Assembly (NCBI GenBank): GCA_002371025.1
Contig: DFFQ01000110.1
Span: 1-12,817 of the forward strand
Direction: 5' to 3'
Length of the DNA: 12,817 bases
DNA from: Lachnospiraceae bacterium UBA3772
GTDB lineage: Bacteria; Bacillota; Clostridia; Lachnospirales; Lachnospiraceae
Shown here in pieces: positions 7,198 to 12,817 of the stretch. The notes beneath the pieces are model-generated. The model worked only from the letters and a program-made list of their open reading frames with translations, was not told the DNA's origin and did no database searches. The position numbers and the translations under genes are program-made. Position 1 is the stretch's first letter; every line of letters begins with the position of its first letter.

Positions 7198-7797
7198 ATG
7201 AGAATAGGAATGGGCTACGATGTCCACAGATTAGTTGAAGATAGAAAGCTTATTCTTGGAGGAGTTGAGATTCCTTATGAGAAAGGGCTTCTGGGACATT
7301 CAGATGCAGACTGTCTTGTTCATGCTATTATGGATGCGCTTCTCGGTGCAGCGGCTAAAGGCGACATCGGGAAACATTTTCCAGATACAGATGAGAAATA
7401 TAAGGGAGCGGATTCTATAGAATTGCTCAAATGTGTAAGAGATATTCTTGATAAAGAGAATTACATTATTGGAAATATAGATGCAACTATTATTGCACAG
7501 CGTCCTAAGATGGCTGGTTATATTGAAGAAATGAGAAAGCGTATCGCTGATGCTCTTTATCTTGATATCGATAGGATAAATATTAAAGCTACAACTGAGG
7601 AAGGTCTTGGTTTTACAGGCGAGGGACAGGGAATTGCCTGCCAGGCCATAGCTCTTCTTGAAACAGTTGATAATTATGCTTATAAAGATGTTATGACTGG
7701 AAGGGTTGCAAGTCCTGAGACTGAGGGAAGATCAGCAGGATGCAGTAACTGTCCGGCTATGAAAAAATTAAATGAAAAAACGGAGGGAAATGAATAA
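7198..7797 (+). CDS. ispF: 2-C-methyl-D-erythritol 2,4-cyclodiphosphate synthase (IspF) with a C-terminal CxxC extension
   Basis: IspF is the cytoplasmic trimeric, zinc-dependent enzyme of the MEP isoprenoid pathway that cyclises CDP-ME 2-phosphate with release of CMP. The core at residues 1-155 is complete: GYDVHRL with metal ligands Asp8 and His10, [18 protein letters not shown] (33-50) with His42, [11 protein letters not shown] (55-65), and [16 protein letters not shown] (132-147) for the CDP side. The normal protein is about 157 residues, but this one continues for 44 more. That tail is polar and contains [19 protein letters not shown], with Cys182 and Cys185. Its codon use resembles the core, and the next gene starts at its stop, so it is unlikely to be a frame error. 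No ispD is nearby. The start is fixed by AAGGAG at 7186-7191. Confidence 0.97.
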   Translation: MRIGMGYDVHRLVEDRKLILGGVEIPYEKGLLGHSDADCLVHAIMDALLGAAAKGDIGKHFPDTDEKYKGADSIELLKCVRDILDKENYIIGNIDATIIAQRPKMAGYIEEMRKRIADALYLDIDRINIKATTEEGLGFTGEGQGIACQAIALLETVDNYAYKDVMTGRVASPETEGRSAGCSNCPAMKKLNEKTEGNE

Positions 7798-8327
7798 TGG
7801 AAATGCAATCAGGTTTTCATGTAGGAGAACAGCAGTATTGTGAAAGAGCAGTGAAGGGAAGACCGACTAATTCACAGTATTTTGTCCTGGCTATAGCAAT
7901 GATGATCACACTGGTAGGAGTTTATTTAACATTATTCCTTTATCCGCTTTTATTCCCAATTGTTATAGCAGGAGGCGTAGTTATCTTTTATCTTGCAAAG
8001 AGATTAAAGGTAGAATTCGAATACATTTATATCAGTGGGGATATTGAAGTAGCAAAGATCTTTGCTAAGGAAAAAAGAAAAGTGCTTTCAACAATAAAGG
8101 CAGAAGAAATTCAGTCTATAAGAAAAGCAAATGATCCTGTTGTTGCAAATGACCTTAAGATCAAGGCTGATCTTAATAAGGTTGACTGTACAGAAGGAGA
8201 TCCTGAAGTAGAGTATTATGCAGTATATGCAGATCATGGAAAGAAGAAATGTGTCTATATTCTTGATCTTGATGAGAAGTTCTTATCATTCTTAAAGTCA
8301 CGTTTTAAGAATAAGATGAGCATCTAA
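7797..8327 (+). CDS. Small two-pass membrane protein, DUF6106-like
   Basis: The ATG overlaps the ispF stop (TAATG, 7795-7799), and GGAGGG at 7782-7787 is the ribosome site, so it is translationally coupled to ispF. The 176-residue product has a polar N-terminus with EQQYCERAVKGRP, two hydrophobic segments at about 28-48 and 51-67, then a cytoplasmic part of about 105 residues. That part has VEFEYIYISGDIEVAKIFAK, an Arg/Lys-rich helix and VEYYAVYADHGKKKCVYILD near the end. This pattern recalls DUF6106, a family I associate with Lachnospiraceae, but I cannot confirm it by search. The function is unknown. The soluble part has beta-strand character with strands separated by charged turns, reminiscent of a small PH-like fold; that is a guess. 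There is no link to isoprenoid metabolism other than position. Confidence 0.75.
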   Translation: MEMQSGFHVGEQQYCERAVKGRPTNSQYFVLAIAMMITLVGVYLTLFLYPLLFPIVIAGGVVIFYLAKRLKVEFEYIYISGDIEVAKIFAKEKRKVLSTIKAEEIQSIRKANDPVVANDLKIKADLNKVDCTEGDPEVEYYAVYADHGKKKCVYILDLDEKFLSFLKSRFKNKMSI

Positions 8328-8399
8328 TTTAAGGGGCTCATTAGATAGATATTGGCCATCAGGTAGATGGTTAAGGATCAGGTTATAAATATAAAAGAT

Positions 8400-8432
8400 G
8401 ACCGGACATGCATTGGCGGTACATATCCGGTC
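8400..8432 (-). terminator. Rho-independent terminator of the 77-residue gene, - strand
   Basis: Read on the - strand, GACCGGATATG and CATGTCCGGTC form an 11-bp stem with one G-T wobble and an 11-base loop, followed by ATCTTTTATATTTAT. On the + strand the wobble becomes an A-C mismatch and no T-run follows, so the structure favours the - strand. It lies about 40 bases after the stop at 8474. The + strand gene ending at 8327 shows no terminator of its own. Confidence 0.65.
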
Positions 8433-8473
8433 TGAAGTGGAAAGTATATGAAAAAAGCTGTGTATCTTGTTTG

Positions 8474-8707
8474 TTATGGCTCAAGTGGAATCATCTTAAG
8501 TCCTTTGTAAAGCTTGGTATATAAGCTTTTTTCGTCTTTATAAAGCATATAACCGCGAGCTCCATCTTTTACGATATAAGCAAATTTATTTTTTTGTACG
8601 TTTGAGTATAATACAGATTCAACATTAAGTTCTTCTGCCTTTTGCTTTGCCATAAATTCATTAAGTGGTTCCAATTTATACTTTTTAACTGCTTGTTCCA
8701 CTGTCAT
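8474..8707 (-). CDS. 77-residue basic soluble protein of unknown function
   Basis: The product starts MTVEQAVKKYKLEPLNEF. It is basic and soluble, with two predicted helices at about 2-28 and then a beta-rich part containing ESVLYSNVQKNKFAYIVKD and a Tyr-rich stretch (GYMLYKDEKSLYTKLYKG). It has no cysteines, signal peptide or membrane segment. I chose ATG 8707 because AGGGGG lies seven bases upstream (complement of 8715-8720). A longer reading to 8752 would need a TTG start lying inside an inverted repeat and has no ribosome site. The gene has its own promoter, operator-like repeat and terminator, and stands alone between two + strand operons. I do not recognise the family; the helical N-terminus could be a small DNA- or protein-binding element, but nothing in it is diagnostic. 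Confidence 0.75.
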   Translation of the reverse strand: MTVEQAVKKYKLEPLNEFMAKQKAEELNVESVLYSNVQKNKFAYIVKDGARGYMLYKDEKSLYTKLYKGLKMIPLEP

Positions 8708-8743
8708 AGGCCTGCCCCCTAACCTAATGGTATTTAAAAGTAT

Positions 8744-8759
8744 TGCAACCAAGGTTGCA
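8744..8759. repeat. Operator-like inverted repeat TGCAACC-AA-GGTTGCA
   Basis: Two perfect 7-bp arms are separated by two bases. It lies about 12-27 bases downstream of the expected transcription start of the 77-residue gene and about 37 bases before its ATG. Symmetry, arm length and position fit a repressor site that blocks elongation or clearance. A hairpin in the leader is a less likely alternative, because the 2-base gap would force two or more pairs open. The regulator is not identifiable here. Confidence 0.5.
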
Positions 8760-8777
8760 TCATCTTTTCATAGATAA

Positions 8778-8806
8778 AGTATATTGTATATTTTTAACAA
8801 AGTCAA
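8778..8806 (-). promoter_or_regulatory. Strong sigma-A-type promoter for the 77-residue gene
   Basis: Read on the - strand, TTGACT (8806-8801) is followed after exactly 17 bases by TATACT (8783-8778). Each hexamer matches five of six consensus positions. Transcription should start near 8771, giving a leader of about 64 bases that contains the inverted repeat at 8744-8759 and the AGGGGG ribosome site. Confidence 0.7.
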
Positions 8807-8899
8807 TTGTAAAATGATGACAAAAATGGTGGAAATGGCTACCTTGATGGGTATTAAACTATCAAAGTCACCCACGAATTAGATAAATATGGATGGTGT

Positions 8900-9604
8900 A
8901 TGGAAAATTATTATATACATTTTGCAAAACAACTAGAAAAAATTGATAAAGAAAATAAGAAAAAACTTCTCCTTCATGCATGCTGCTGTCCTTGCAGTTC
9001 GCATTGCCTTGAAGTTTTAAGTCAGCATAATTTTGAGATCACTATATTTTTCTATAATCCAAACATTGATGAAAAAGAAGAATATATGAAGCGTTATGAA
9101 GAATTGATAAGATTTACTAAAGAAGCTGACTTTGCAAAAAACGTAAAGATTGTAGATGGCGGTTATGATCCGGAGGTTTTCTTTGATATGGCAAAGGGAC
9201 TTGAAGATCTTCCTGAAAGAGGAAAGAGATGTTATCTTTGTTATGAGATGCGATTAAAGAAAACATTTGAATATGCCAAAGAAAATGGTTATGATTATTT
9301 TTCCACCACCCTTTCCATAAGCCCTTATAAAAATGCAGAGTGGCTGAATGAAATCGGAAAGAGACTTGAGAGTGAGGATAGTCTTGAGAGTGCCACTGGC
9401 GAAAGGCTGGAGAATGTTGAGTGTGCCGATGCTAAAAATGCAGATGGTGTTAAGTTTCTGTATAGTGATTTTAAGAAGAAAAATGGCTATAAGAGATCTA
9501 TAGAGCTTTCTGAGGAATATAATCTTTATAGACAGAATTATTGCGGATGCATTTTCTCAAAGCAGGAAAGAGAAAGAAAAGAAGCTGAGAAAAACGAAGA
9601 ATAA
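8900..9604 (+). CDS. queH: Epoxyqueuosine reductase QueH
   Basis: QueH reduces epoxyqueuosine to queuosine at the wobble base of GUN-anticodon tRNAs, replacing the unrelated cobalamin enzyme QueG. It binds an iron-sulfur cluster and a second metal through conserved cysteines. Visible motifs are LLHACCCPCSSHC (24-36) with Cys29, 30 and 32, FYNPNID (51-57), KRCYLCYEMRL (109-119) with Cys111 and 114, FSTTLSISPYKN (134-145), FKKKNGYKRS (191-200) and YRQNYCGC (210-217) with Cys215 and 217. All expected cysteines are present. Between RLE and VKFLYSDF there is an acidic stretch of about 27 residues (157-183) that is much longer than the loop I expect in QueH. The start has only a weak ribosome site, and the other nearby ATGs are out of frame. 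It leads the block that includes the methyltransferase 30 bases downstream. No preQ1 riboswitch was seen. Confidence 0.95.
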   Translation: MENYYIHFAKQLEKIDKENKKKLLLHACCCPCSSHCLEVLSQHNFEITIFFYNPNIDEKEEYMKRYEELIRFTKEADFAKNVKIVDGGYDPEVFFDMAKGLEDLPERGKRCYLCYEMRLKKTFEYAKENGYDYFSTTLSISPYKNAEWLNEIGKRLESEDSLESATGERLENVECADAKNADGVKFLYSDFKKKNGYKRSIELSEEYNLYRQNYCGCIFSKQERERKEAEKNEE

Positions 9605-9634
9605 AATCGAAGGACGAAAGAGGATATAGAAAGA

Positions 9635-10528
9635 ATGGATAATTCTTATTCTTATTTTTCATTTGTATATGATAAATTGATGGATAATATCCCTTATGAT
9701 GAATGGACTGATTATATCTGTTCAATCTTAAAGAAGGATGGGATAGAGGATGGAATCATCACGGAACTTGGATGTGGCACCGGCCAGATGACTGAGAGGC
9801 TTTTTAAAGCAGGATATGATATGATAGGCATCGATAATTCGGCTGAGATGCTGGATGTGGCAGAAGAAAGTCTTTCCGAGATTCAGAGTGAGATGGAAGA
9901 AATGACATCAATCCTTTATCTTAATCAGGATATGAGGGAATTTGAACTCTATGGAACGGTAAGAGCCATTTACTCGGTATGTGATTCGCTGAATTATATT
10001 ACAAAAAAAGAAGATCTGCTTAAGGTATTTAAACTTGTAAATAATTATCTGGATCCCCAGGGATTATTTATCTTTGATTTTCATACTGAGCATTATTATA
10101 AGGAGACGGTGGGAGATAATACCATAGCCGAAGTAAGGGATGAAGTAAGTTTTATCTGGGAGAACCGTTATAATGAAGCAGATAAGATCAACAACCTTTA
10201 TCTTACGTTGTTTTTAAAGGTTGAGGATGAAGCAGAGTGTGACAGCGCTGAGACGGACGTTGAGGACGGGGCTTTTAGTATTGGGGTTGATGAGGGCTTT
10301 GTTGAGCCGCCACTATATGAAAGGCATGACGAAGTCCATGTGCAGAGAGCATATTCTTTAAGTGAGATTAAAGAATTATTAGAAGAAGCAGGGCTTATCT
10401 TTATAGAGGCCTGCGATGCCAATACAAAGGATACTCCAAGTGAAGAATCAGACAGGATATTTGTTATTGCAAGAGAAAATGGCAAGTCCTGGGATGATCT
10501 GGAAAAATTTATGAATCAGGAATTATAG
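9635..10528 (+). CDS. Class I SAM-dependent methyltransferase
   Basis: The 297-residue soluble protein has the Rossmann-like SAM fold. Motif I is ELGCGTGQMTE (44-54), followed by the acidic ribose-binding position GIDNS (65-69), then NQDMREFEL (97-105) and VCDSLNYI (115-122). The N-terminal YFSFVYDKLMDNIPYDEW is common in a clostridial methyltransferase family found next to queH, hslO or tRNA genes. The later half contains a substrate-side region including HVQRAYSLSEIKELLEEAGL (235-254). The target is unknown. Compared with my memory of the family, residues about 197-225 form an extra acidic low-complexity insert. The gene starts 30 bases after queH, with an AGAGGA ribosome site near 9619, and lies 41 bases before hslO. 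A link to tRNA modification is suggested only by adjacency. Confidence 0.85.
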   Translation: MDNSYSYFSFVYDKLMDNIPYDEWTDYICSILKKDGIEDGIITELGCGTGQMTERLFKAGYDMIGIDNSAEMLDVAEESLSEIQSEMEEMTSILYLNQDMREFELYGTVRAIYSVCDSLNYITKKEDLLKVFKLVNNYLDPQGLFIFDFHTEHYYKETVGDNTIAEVRDEVSFIWENRYNEADKINNLYLTLFLKVEDEAECDSAETDVEDGAFSIGVDEGFVEPPLYERHDEVHVQRAYSLSEIKELLEEAGLIFIEACDANTKDTPSEESDRIFVIARENGKSWDDLEKFMNQEL

Positions 10529-10540
10529 TTCAAGGTCATT

Positions 10541-10548
10541 GATATAAT
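10541..10548 (+). promoter_or_regulatory. Candidate extended -10 promoter for hslO
   Basis: TGATATAAT (10540-10548) combines a perfect TATAAT with an upstream TGn extension. No convincing -35 hexamer lies 16-18 bases upstream, as is often the case for extended -10 promoters. Transcription would start near 10555, leaving a leader of only about 15 bases with the GAAGAGG ribosome site. It would let hslO be expressed apart from queH and the methyltransferase. Confidence 0.4.
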
Positions 10549-10569
10549 AGAACGAGGAAGAGGTAACAA

Positions 10570-11439
10570 ATGGAAGATTATATTATAAGAGGATTAGCAT
10601 TTAATGATGAGGTTAGATTCTTTGCCGCATATACAAAAAATATATGTGAAGAATCAAGAAATATACATGGAACAAGTCCAATATGTACAGCAGCCCTTGG
10701 AAGACTTCTTACAGCTGGGGCGATGATGGGTTCCATGTGTAAAAATGATACAGACCTTATCACAATTCAGATAAAAGGTGACGGGCCGGCAAAGGGACTT
10801 ACAGTTACGGCAGATGCTAAGGCAAATGTGAAAGGAATCATTTATAATCCGATAGTGACACTGCCTGCAAATGAGGCAAAGCACCTGAATGTTGGTGGAG
10901 CTATCGGGCACGGTTCACTTTCAGTGATAAAAGACATTGGTATGAAGGATCCATATGTTGGTCAGACACAGCTGGTATCTGGCGAGGTAGCAGAAGATCT
11001 GACATATTATTTTGCAGTCAGTGAGCAGATTCCAACATCGGTTGGACTGGGAGTTTTAATGACAAAGGAAAACACTGTTGAGCACGCAGGTGGCTTTATA
11101 ATCCAGCTGCTTCCATTTGCATCAAGCGAGACAGTTAATCTTTTGGAAGAGAGACTGGGAAAGGTTAAGTCTGTTACAGAATTCTTCAAGGAAGGAAAAT
11201 CTGTTGAAGAAATGATGAAGGAAATCCTTGGAGATGACATGAGGATTGAAGATAAGATACCAACCCAGTACAAATGTAACTGTTCAAGGGAAAGAGTAAA
11301 GAAAGCCCTTATCAGTATTGGAAAGAAAGAAATAGAGAGTATGGTGGAAGAAGGAAAGCCAGTGACACTTAACTGTGATTTCTGTAATACTGAGTATACA
11401 TTTGAAATAGAGGAATTAAAGGAAATCCTGGCGGAATAG
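10570..11439 (+). CDS. hslO: Redox-regulated chaperone Hsp33 (HslO)
   Basis: Hsp33 is a cytoplasmic holdase that is switched on by oxidation and unfolding; its four cysteines hold zinc when reduced and form disulfides under oxidative stress. The 289 residues match the usual length. The N-terminal domain begins YIIRGLAFNDEVRFFAA and includes the conserved ALGRLLTAGAMMG (42-54), GDGPAKGLTVTADA (70-83), GHGSLSVIKD (113-122) and GEVAEDLTYYFAVSEQ (138-153). The redox switch is KCNCSRERV (235-243) and CDFCNTEY (269-276), giving the full CxC and CxxC set, Cys236, 238, 269 and 272. All are intact. It follows the methyltransferase by 41 bases, with its own extended -10 candidate, and a 37-residue ORF follows twelve bases after its stop. 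Confidence 0.97.
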   Translation: MEDYIIRGLAFNDEVRFFAAYTKNICEESRNIHGTSPICTAALGRLLTAGAMMGSMCKNDTDLITIQIKGDGPAKGLTVTADAKANVKGIIYNPIVTLPANEAKHLNVGGAIGHGSLSVIKDIGMKDPYVGQTQLVSGEVAEDLTYYFAVSEQIPTSVGLGVLMTKENTVEHAGGFIIQLLPFASSETVNLLEERLGKVKSVTEFFKEGKSVEEMMKEILGDDMRIEDKIPTQYKCNCSRERVKKALISIGKKEIESMVEEGKPVTLNCDFCNTEYTFEIEELKEILAE

Positions 11440-11451
11440 AGGGGTAAAAAA

Positions 11452-11565
11452 ATGAGTGAGAATGAATTCGAATCTGATGTAGTTTTTTATGAACCATGGA
11501 AAAGAATCTGGTTTGTGGAAATACTTATACTATTAGTAGCTAGATTTTTGGGAGTTTTATTTTAG
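11452..11565 (+). CDS. 37-residue single-pass membrane peptide downstream of hslO
   Basis: The ATG lies seven bases after AGGGG (11440-11444) and only twelve bases after the hslO stop. The peptide has an acidic first third (MSENEFESDVVFYEPW), a short KR pair and one hydrophobic segment at about 20-37 (WFVEILILLVARFLGVLF) that runs to the stop. This is the usual shape of small membrane peptides that adopt an N-in orientation or bind a larger membrane protein. The gene is too short for homology judgement by eye. Good ribosome site, tight spacing and codon use support it; a chance ORF cannot be ruled out. I do not know a function. Confidence 0.5.
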   Translation: MSENEFESDVVFYEPWKRIWFVEILILLVARFLGVLF

Positions 11566-11682
11566 GAATTTCAGATTATAAAATCCAAAACTGTGATCAT
11601 TGATGATGGGATGCTATCGAATGGACGTTATAAATCACTTAAATATAAATATTATGGAATCCTGGCGATAAAGGAGTATAAT

Positions 11683-12000
11683 ATGCTGTTTTATATACTC
11701 GGGATACTGTTATTCATTTTATTTATAGGCTTTGTTTATAAAATGCTCTTAAGAGACGAGCTGCTTAAAGTTAAACAAACAGGTTTATTTTTTAAACTTA
11801 TTTATATTATTACAGCTGTATTATGTTGTTGGAGGATAAAGGTAGTATTTGCTTCAATATCTGAGAAGCTTAATCACGGATACAAATTTTATCCAAAGTG
11901 GAAGGTGATGGCCACTGTTTGGGGCTGGCCGATAATGATTGCGTTGGGGCTTACAGTTGCCATGATATATCACAGCATAAAAAAGACAAAAGAGAATTGA
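11683..12000 (+). CDS. 105-residue three-pass membrane protein of unknown function
   Basis: I place the start at ATG 11683 because AAGGAG at 11671-11676 lies six bases upstream. An in-frame GTG at 11593 would add 30 residues but has no ribosome site. The product begins MLFYILGILLFILF and has three hydrophobic segments, about 1-19, 34-52 and 78-96, with basic loops (KMLLRDELLKVK, YHSIKKTKEN) and a middle loop SEKLNHGYKFYPKWK. Cys51 and Cys52 sit in the second segment. There is no signal peptide other than the first segment. It lies 117 bases after the 37-residue ORF, with no gene or clear terminator in the gap. I do not recognise the family. Confidence 0.7.
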   Translation: MLFYILGILLFILFIGFVYKMLLRDELLKVKQTGLFFKLIYIITAVLCCWRIKVVFASISEKLNHGYKFYPKWKVMATVWGWPIMIALGLTVAMIYHSIKKTKEN

Positions 12001-12048
12001 TTTGGTTATTTTTAATGATTTTTCAGTTGTTTTTTGTAGGATAGAATA

Positions 12049-12077
12049 TTGTTATTTAACGCCATATTTTTTATAAT
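12049..12077 (+). promoter_or_regulatory. Near-consensus promoter for the last gene
   Basis: TTGTTA (12049-12054), exactly 17 bases, then perfect TATAAT (12072-12077). Transcription should begin near 12084, at the base of the stem-loop at 12085-12116, with a leader of about 58 bases to the ATG. This is one of the two best promoter matches in the window, with that of the 77-residue gene. Confidence 0.75.
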
Positions 12078-12084
12078 GAAAACT

Positions 12085-12116
12085 GAGAGGTGGGAGACGC
12101 GTTTCTCCCACTTTTC
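12085..12116 (+). promoter_or_regulatory. 13-bp stem-loop at the predicted 5' end of the mRNA
   Basis: Bases 12085-12097 (GAGAGGTGGGAGA) pair fully with 12104-12116 (TCTCCCACTTTTC) around the loop CGCGTT, with two G-T wobbles. The Ts after the GC-rich core are used in pairing, so a normal terminator tail is missing. The - strand would carry two A-C mismatches instead. Given the promoter just upstream, the hairpin would sit at the very start of the transcript, as in stabilising 5' stem-loops. It could also help stop readthrough from the 105-residue gene. Confidence 0.6.
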
Positions 12117-12141
12117 TATGTAAAAAAAAGGAGGCGGGTAA

Positions 12142-12817
12142 ATGTTTTTCCAAATTACCAATTTATGGCAGATTCTTGGCTGGTGCCTTGTATTTGCCGG
12201 TCTTATTGTAATGAATGAACTTGGTCGTCGTACCAAAGTTGGCGGTATGATAATATTTGTTATCATCCCAGCAATTCTTACAGTTTATTTTATTCTTGCA
12301 CACTTCAACATGTTCGGAGGTGCGTCAAATCCAACTGTAGCTTATATGGATGGATGGTTCCATTACTTCAAACTTTATGCAGCTGATATTGGATGCGTAG
12401 GTTTCATGATGATCAAGTATAAATGGGGCATAGGTAAAGAAAAATGGTTCAAATGGTGGCCATGGTTTATCGTTGCAGCAAATATCATGATCGCAAATGT
12501 ATCTGATATGGAATCAGCTCTCGCAGCTTATAAGATCACAGGTGACTTCTCAGGTGCCTGGTGGTGTTCAAATGAAGGCGTATTCATTTACGGCGGATGG
12601 TGGAATGTAGTAAATGCCATTGCCGGAATGATCAACATTTTCTGTATGACAGGTTGTGTTCACCTTTATACATCAAAGGATAAGAATCAGTCAGACATGC
12701 TCTGGCCTGATATGACAATCTGGTTCATTTTAGCTTATGATGTATGGAATTTTGAGTATACATATCTCAACCTTCCAACACATACATGGTATTGCGGTGT
12801 TGCACTTCTTCTTGCTC
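12142..12817 (+). CDS. Trp-rich multi-pass membrane protein, DUF5692-like, cut by the window end
   Basis: The reading frame is open from ATG 12142 to the window edge, giving 225 codons with no stop. A strong AAGGAGG (12128-12134) lies seven bases before the start. The protein opens MFFQITNLWQILGWC and has an N-terminal membrane segment, then VMNELGRRTKVGG and several further hydrophobic segments. Trp is very frequent (16 in 225), for example KWFKWWPWF and GAWWCSNEG, and there are conserved-looking polar sites DMESALAAY and YDVWNFEYTY inside hydrophobic surroundings. The NE(L/F)xRRTK start and overall shape recall DUF5692, which I cannot verify. The function is unknown. Codon use differs from neighbours: Phe TTC outnumbers TTT eleven to six, both Arg codons are CGT, and ATA is rare. 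With its promoter and leader, this suggests high expression. Confidence 0.75.
   Translation, partial: MFFQITNLWQILGWCLVFAGLIVMNELGRRTKVGGMIIFVIIPAILTVYFILAHFNMFGGASNPTVAYMDGWFHYFKLYAADIGCVGFMMIKYKWGIGKEKWFKWWPWFIVAANIMIANVSDMESALAAYKITGDFSGAWWCSNEGVFIYGGWWNVVNAIAGMINIFCMTGCVHLYTSKDKNQSDMLWPDMTIWFILAYDVWNFEYTYLNLPTHTWYCGVALLLA

Noticed and set aside
8708..8752. N-terminal extension of the 77-residue protein from a TTG
   Set aside because: The TTG lies in the inverted repeat and has no ribosome site, whereas ATG 8707 has AGGGGG at ideal spacing.
8807..8899. preQ1 riboswitch or other leader before queH
   Set aside because: Short possible stems exist (TTGAT with ATCAA), but the preQ1 aptamer pattern of a C-rich loop and A-rich tail is absent, and no clear promoter was found for queH either.
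11593..11682. GTG start adding 30 residues to the 105-residue membrane protein
   Set aside because: No ribosome site precedes it; AAGGAG at 11671 points to ATG 11683.
1..12817. CRISPR array, tRNA, rRNA, insertion sequence or phage genes
   Set aside because: No regular direct repeats, cloverleaf pattern, transposase or integrase motif was seen on either strand.

Overview
The window looks like chromosome from a low-GC Gram-positive bacterium of the Clostridia, most likely Lachnospiraceae of a Butyrivibrio-like type. This is inferred from the A+T-rich sequence, strong AGGAGG-type ribosome sites, AGA/ATA-rich codon use, and the mix of genes: an HflX and Hsp33 of clostridial type, QueH in place of QueG, a CDP-glycerol transferase, and several small membrane proteins that I associate with that family. 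No rRNA, tRNA, CRISPR array, insertion sequence or phage gene is visible.

Layout. (1) Positions 2-4480, all on the + strand: the 3' end of folC, a 45-residue ORF coupled to it, a zinc-ribbon/TPR membrane protein, a CDP-glycerol glycerophosphotransferase-like enzyme, a DUF308-like membrane protein, and a two-pass membrane protein with a Gly/Ser/His-rich N-terminus and a TPM-like outer domain. The block ends at a hairpin with T-tracts on both sides (4511-4556). (2) On the - strand, 4591-5676: a membrane-bound diguanylate cyclase whose promoter diverges from that of the next block. (3) Positions 5865-8327, + strand: hflX, ispF with an unusual CxxC-bearing tail, and a DUF6106-like membrane protein. 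(4) On the - strand, 8474-8707: an unrecognised 77-residue protein with its own strong promoter, a 7-bp inverted repeat just downstream of the expected transcription start, and its own terminator. (5) Positions 8900-12000, + strand: queH, a class I SAM methyltransferase, hslO (Hsp33), a 37-residue single-pass peptide and a 105-residue membrane protein. (6) From 12142 to the window edge: the start of a Trp-rich multi-pass membrane protein, probably DUF5692. It has a near-consensus promoter and a 13-bp hairpin at the predicted 5' end of its mRNA.

Most recognisable genes are housekeeping: folate polyglutamylation, isoprenoid precursors, tRNA queuosine, ribosome rescue or heat response (HflX) and redox chaperoning (Hsp33). 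No defence or secondary-metabolite system is evident. The points worth a second look are small. They are the coupled micro-ORFs, the IspF tail, acidic inserts in two adjacent enzymes (QueH and the methyltransferase), the permuted TPM-like protein, a cyclase lacking its inhibitory site, the operator-like palindrome of the 77-residue gene, and the 5'-terminal hairpin of the last gene.
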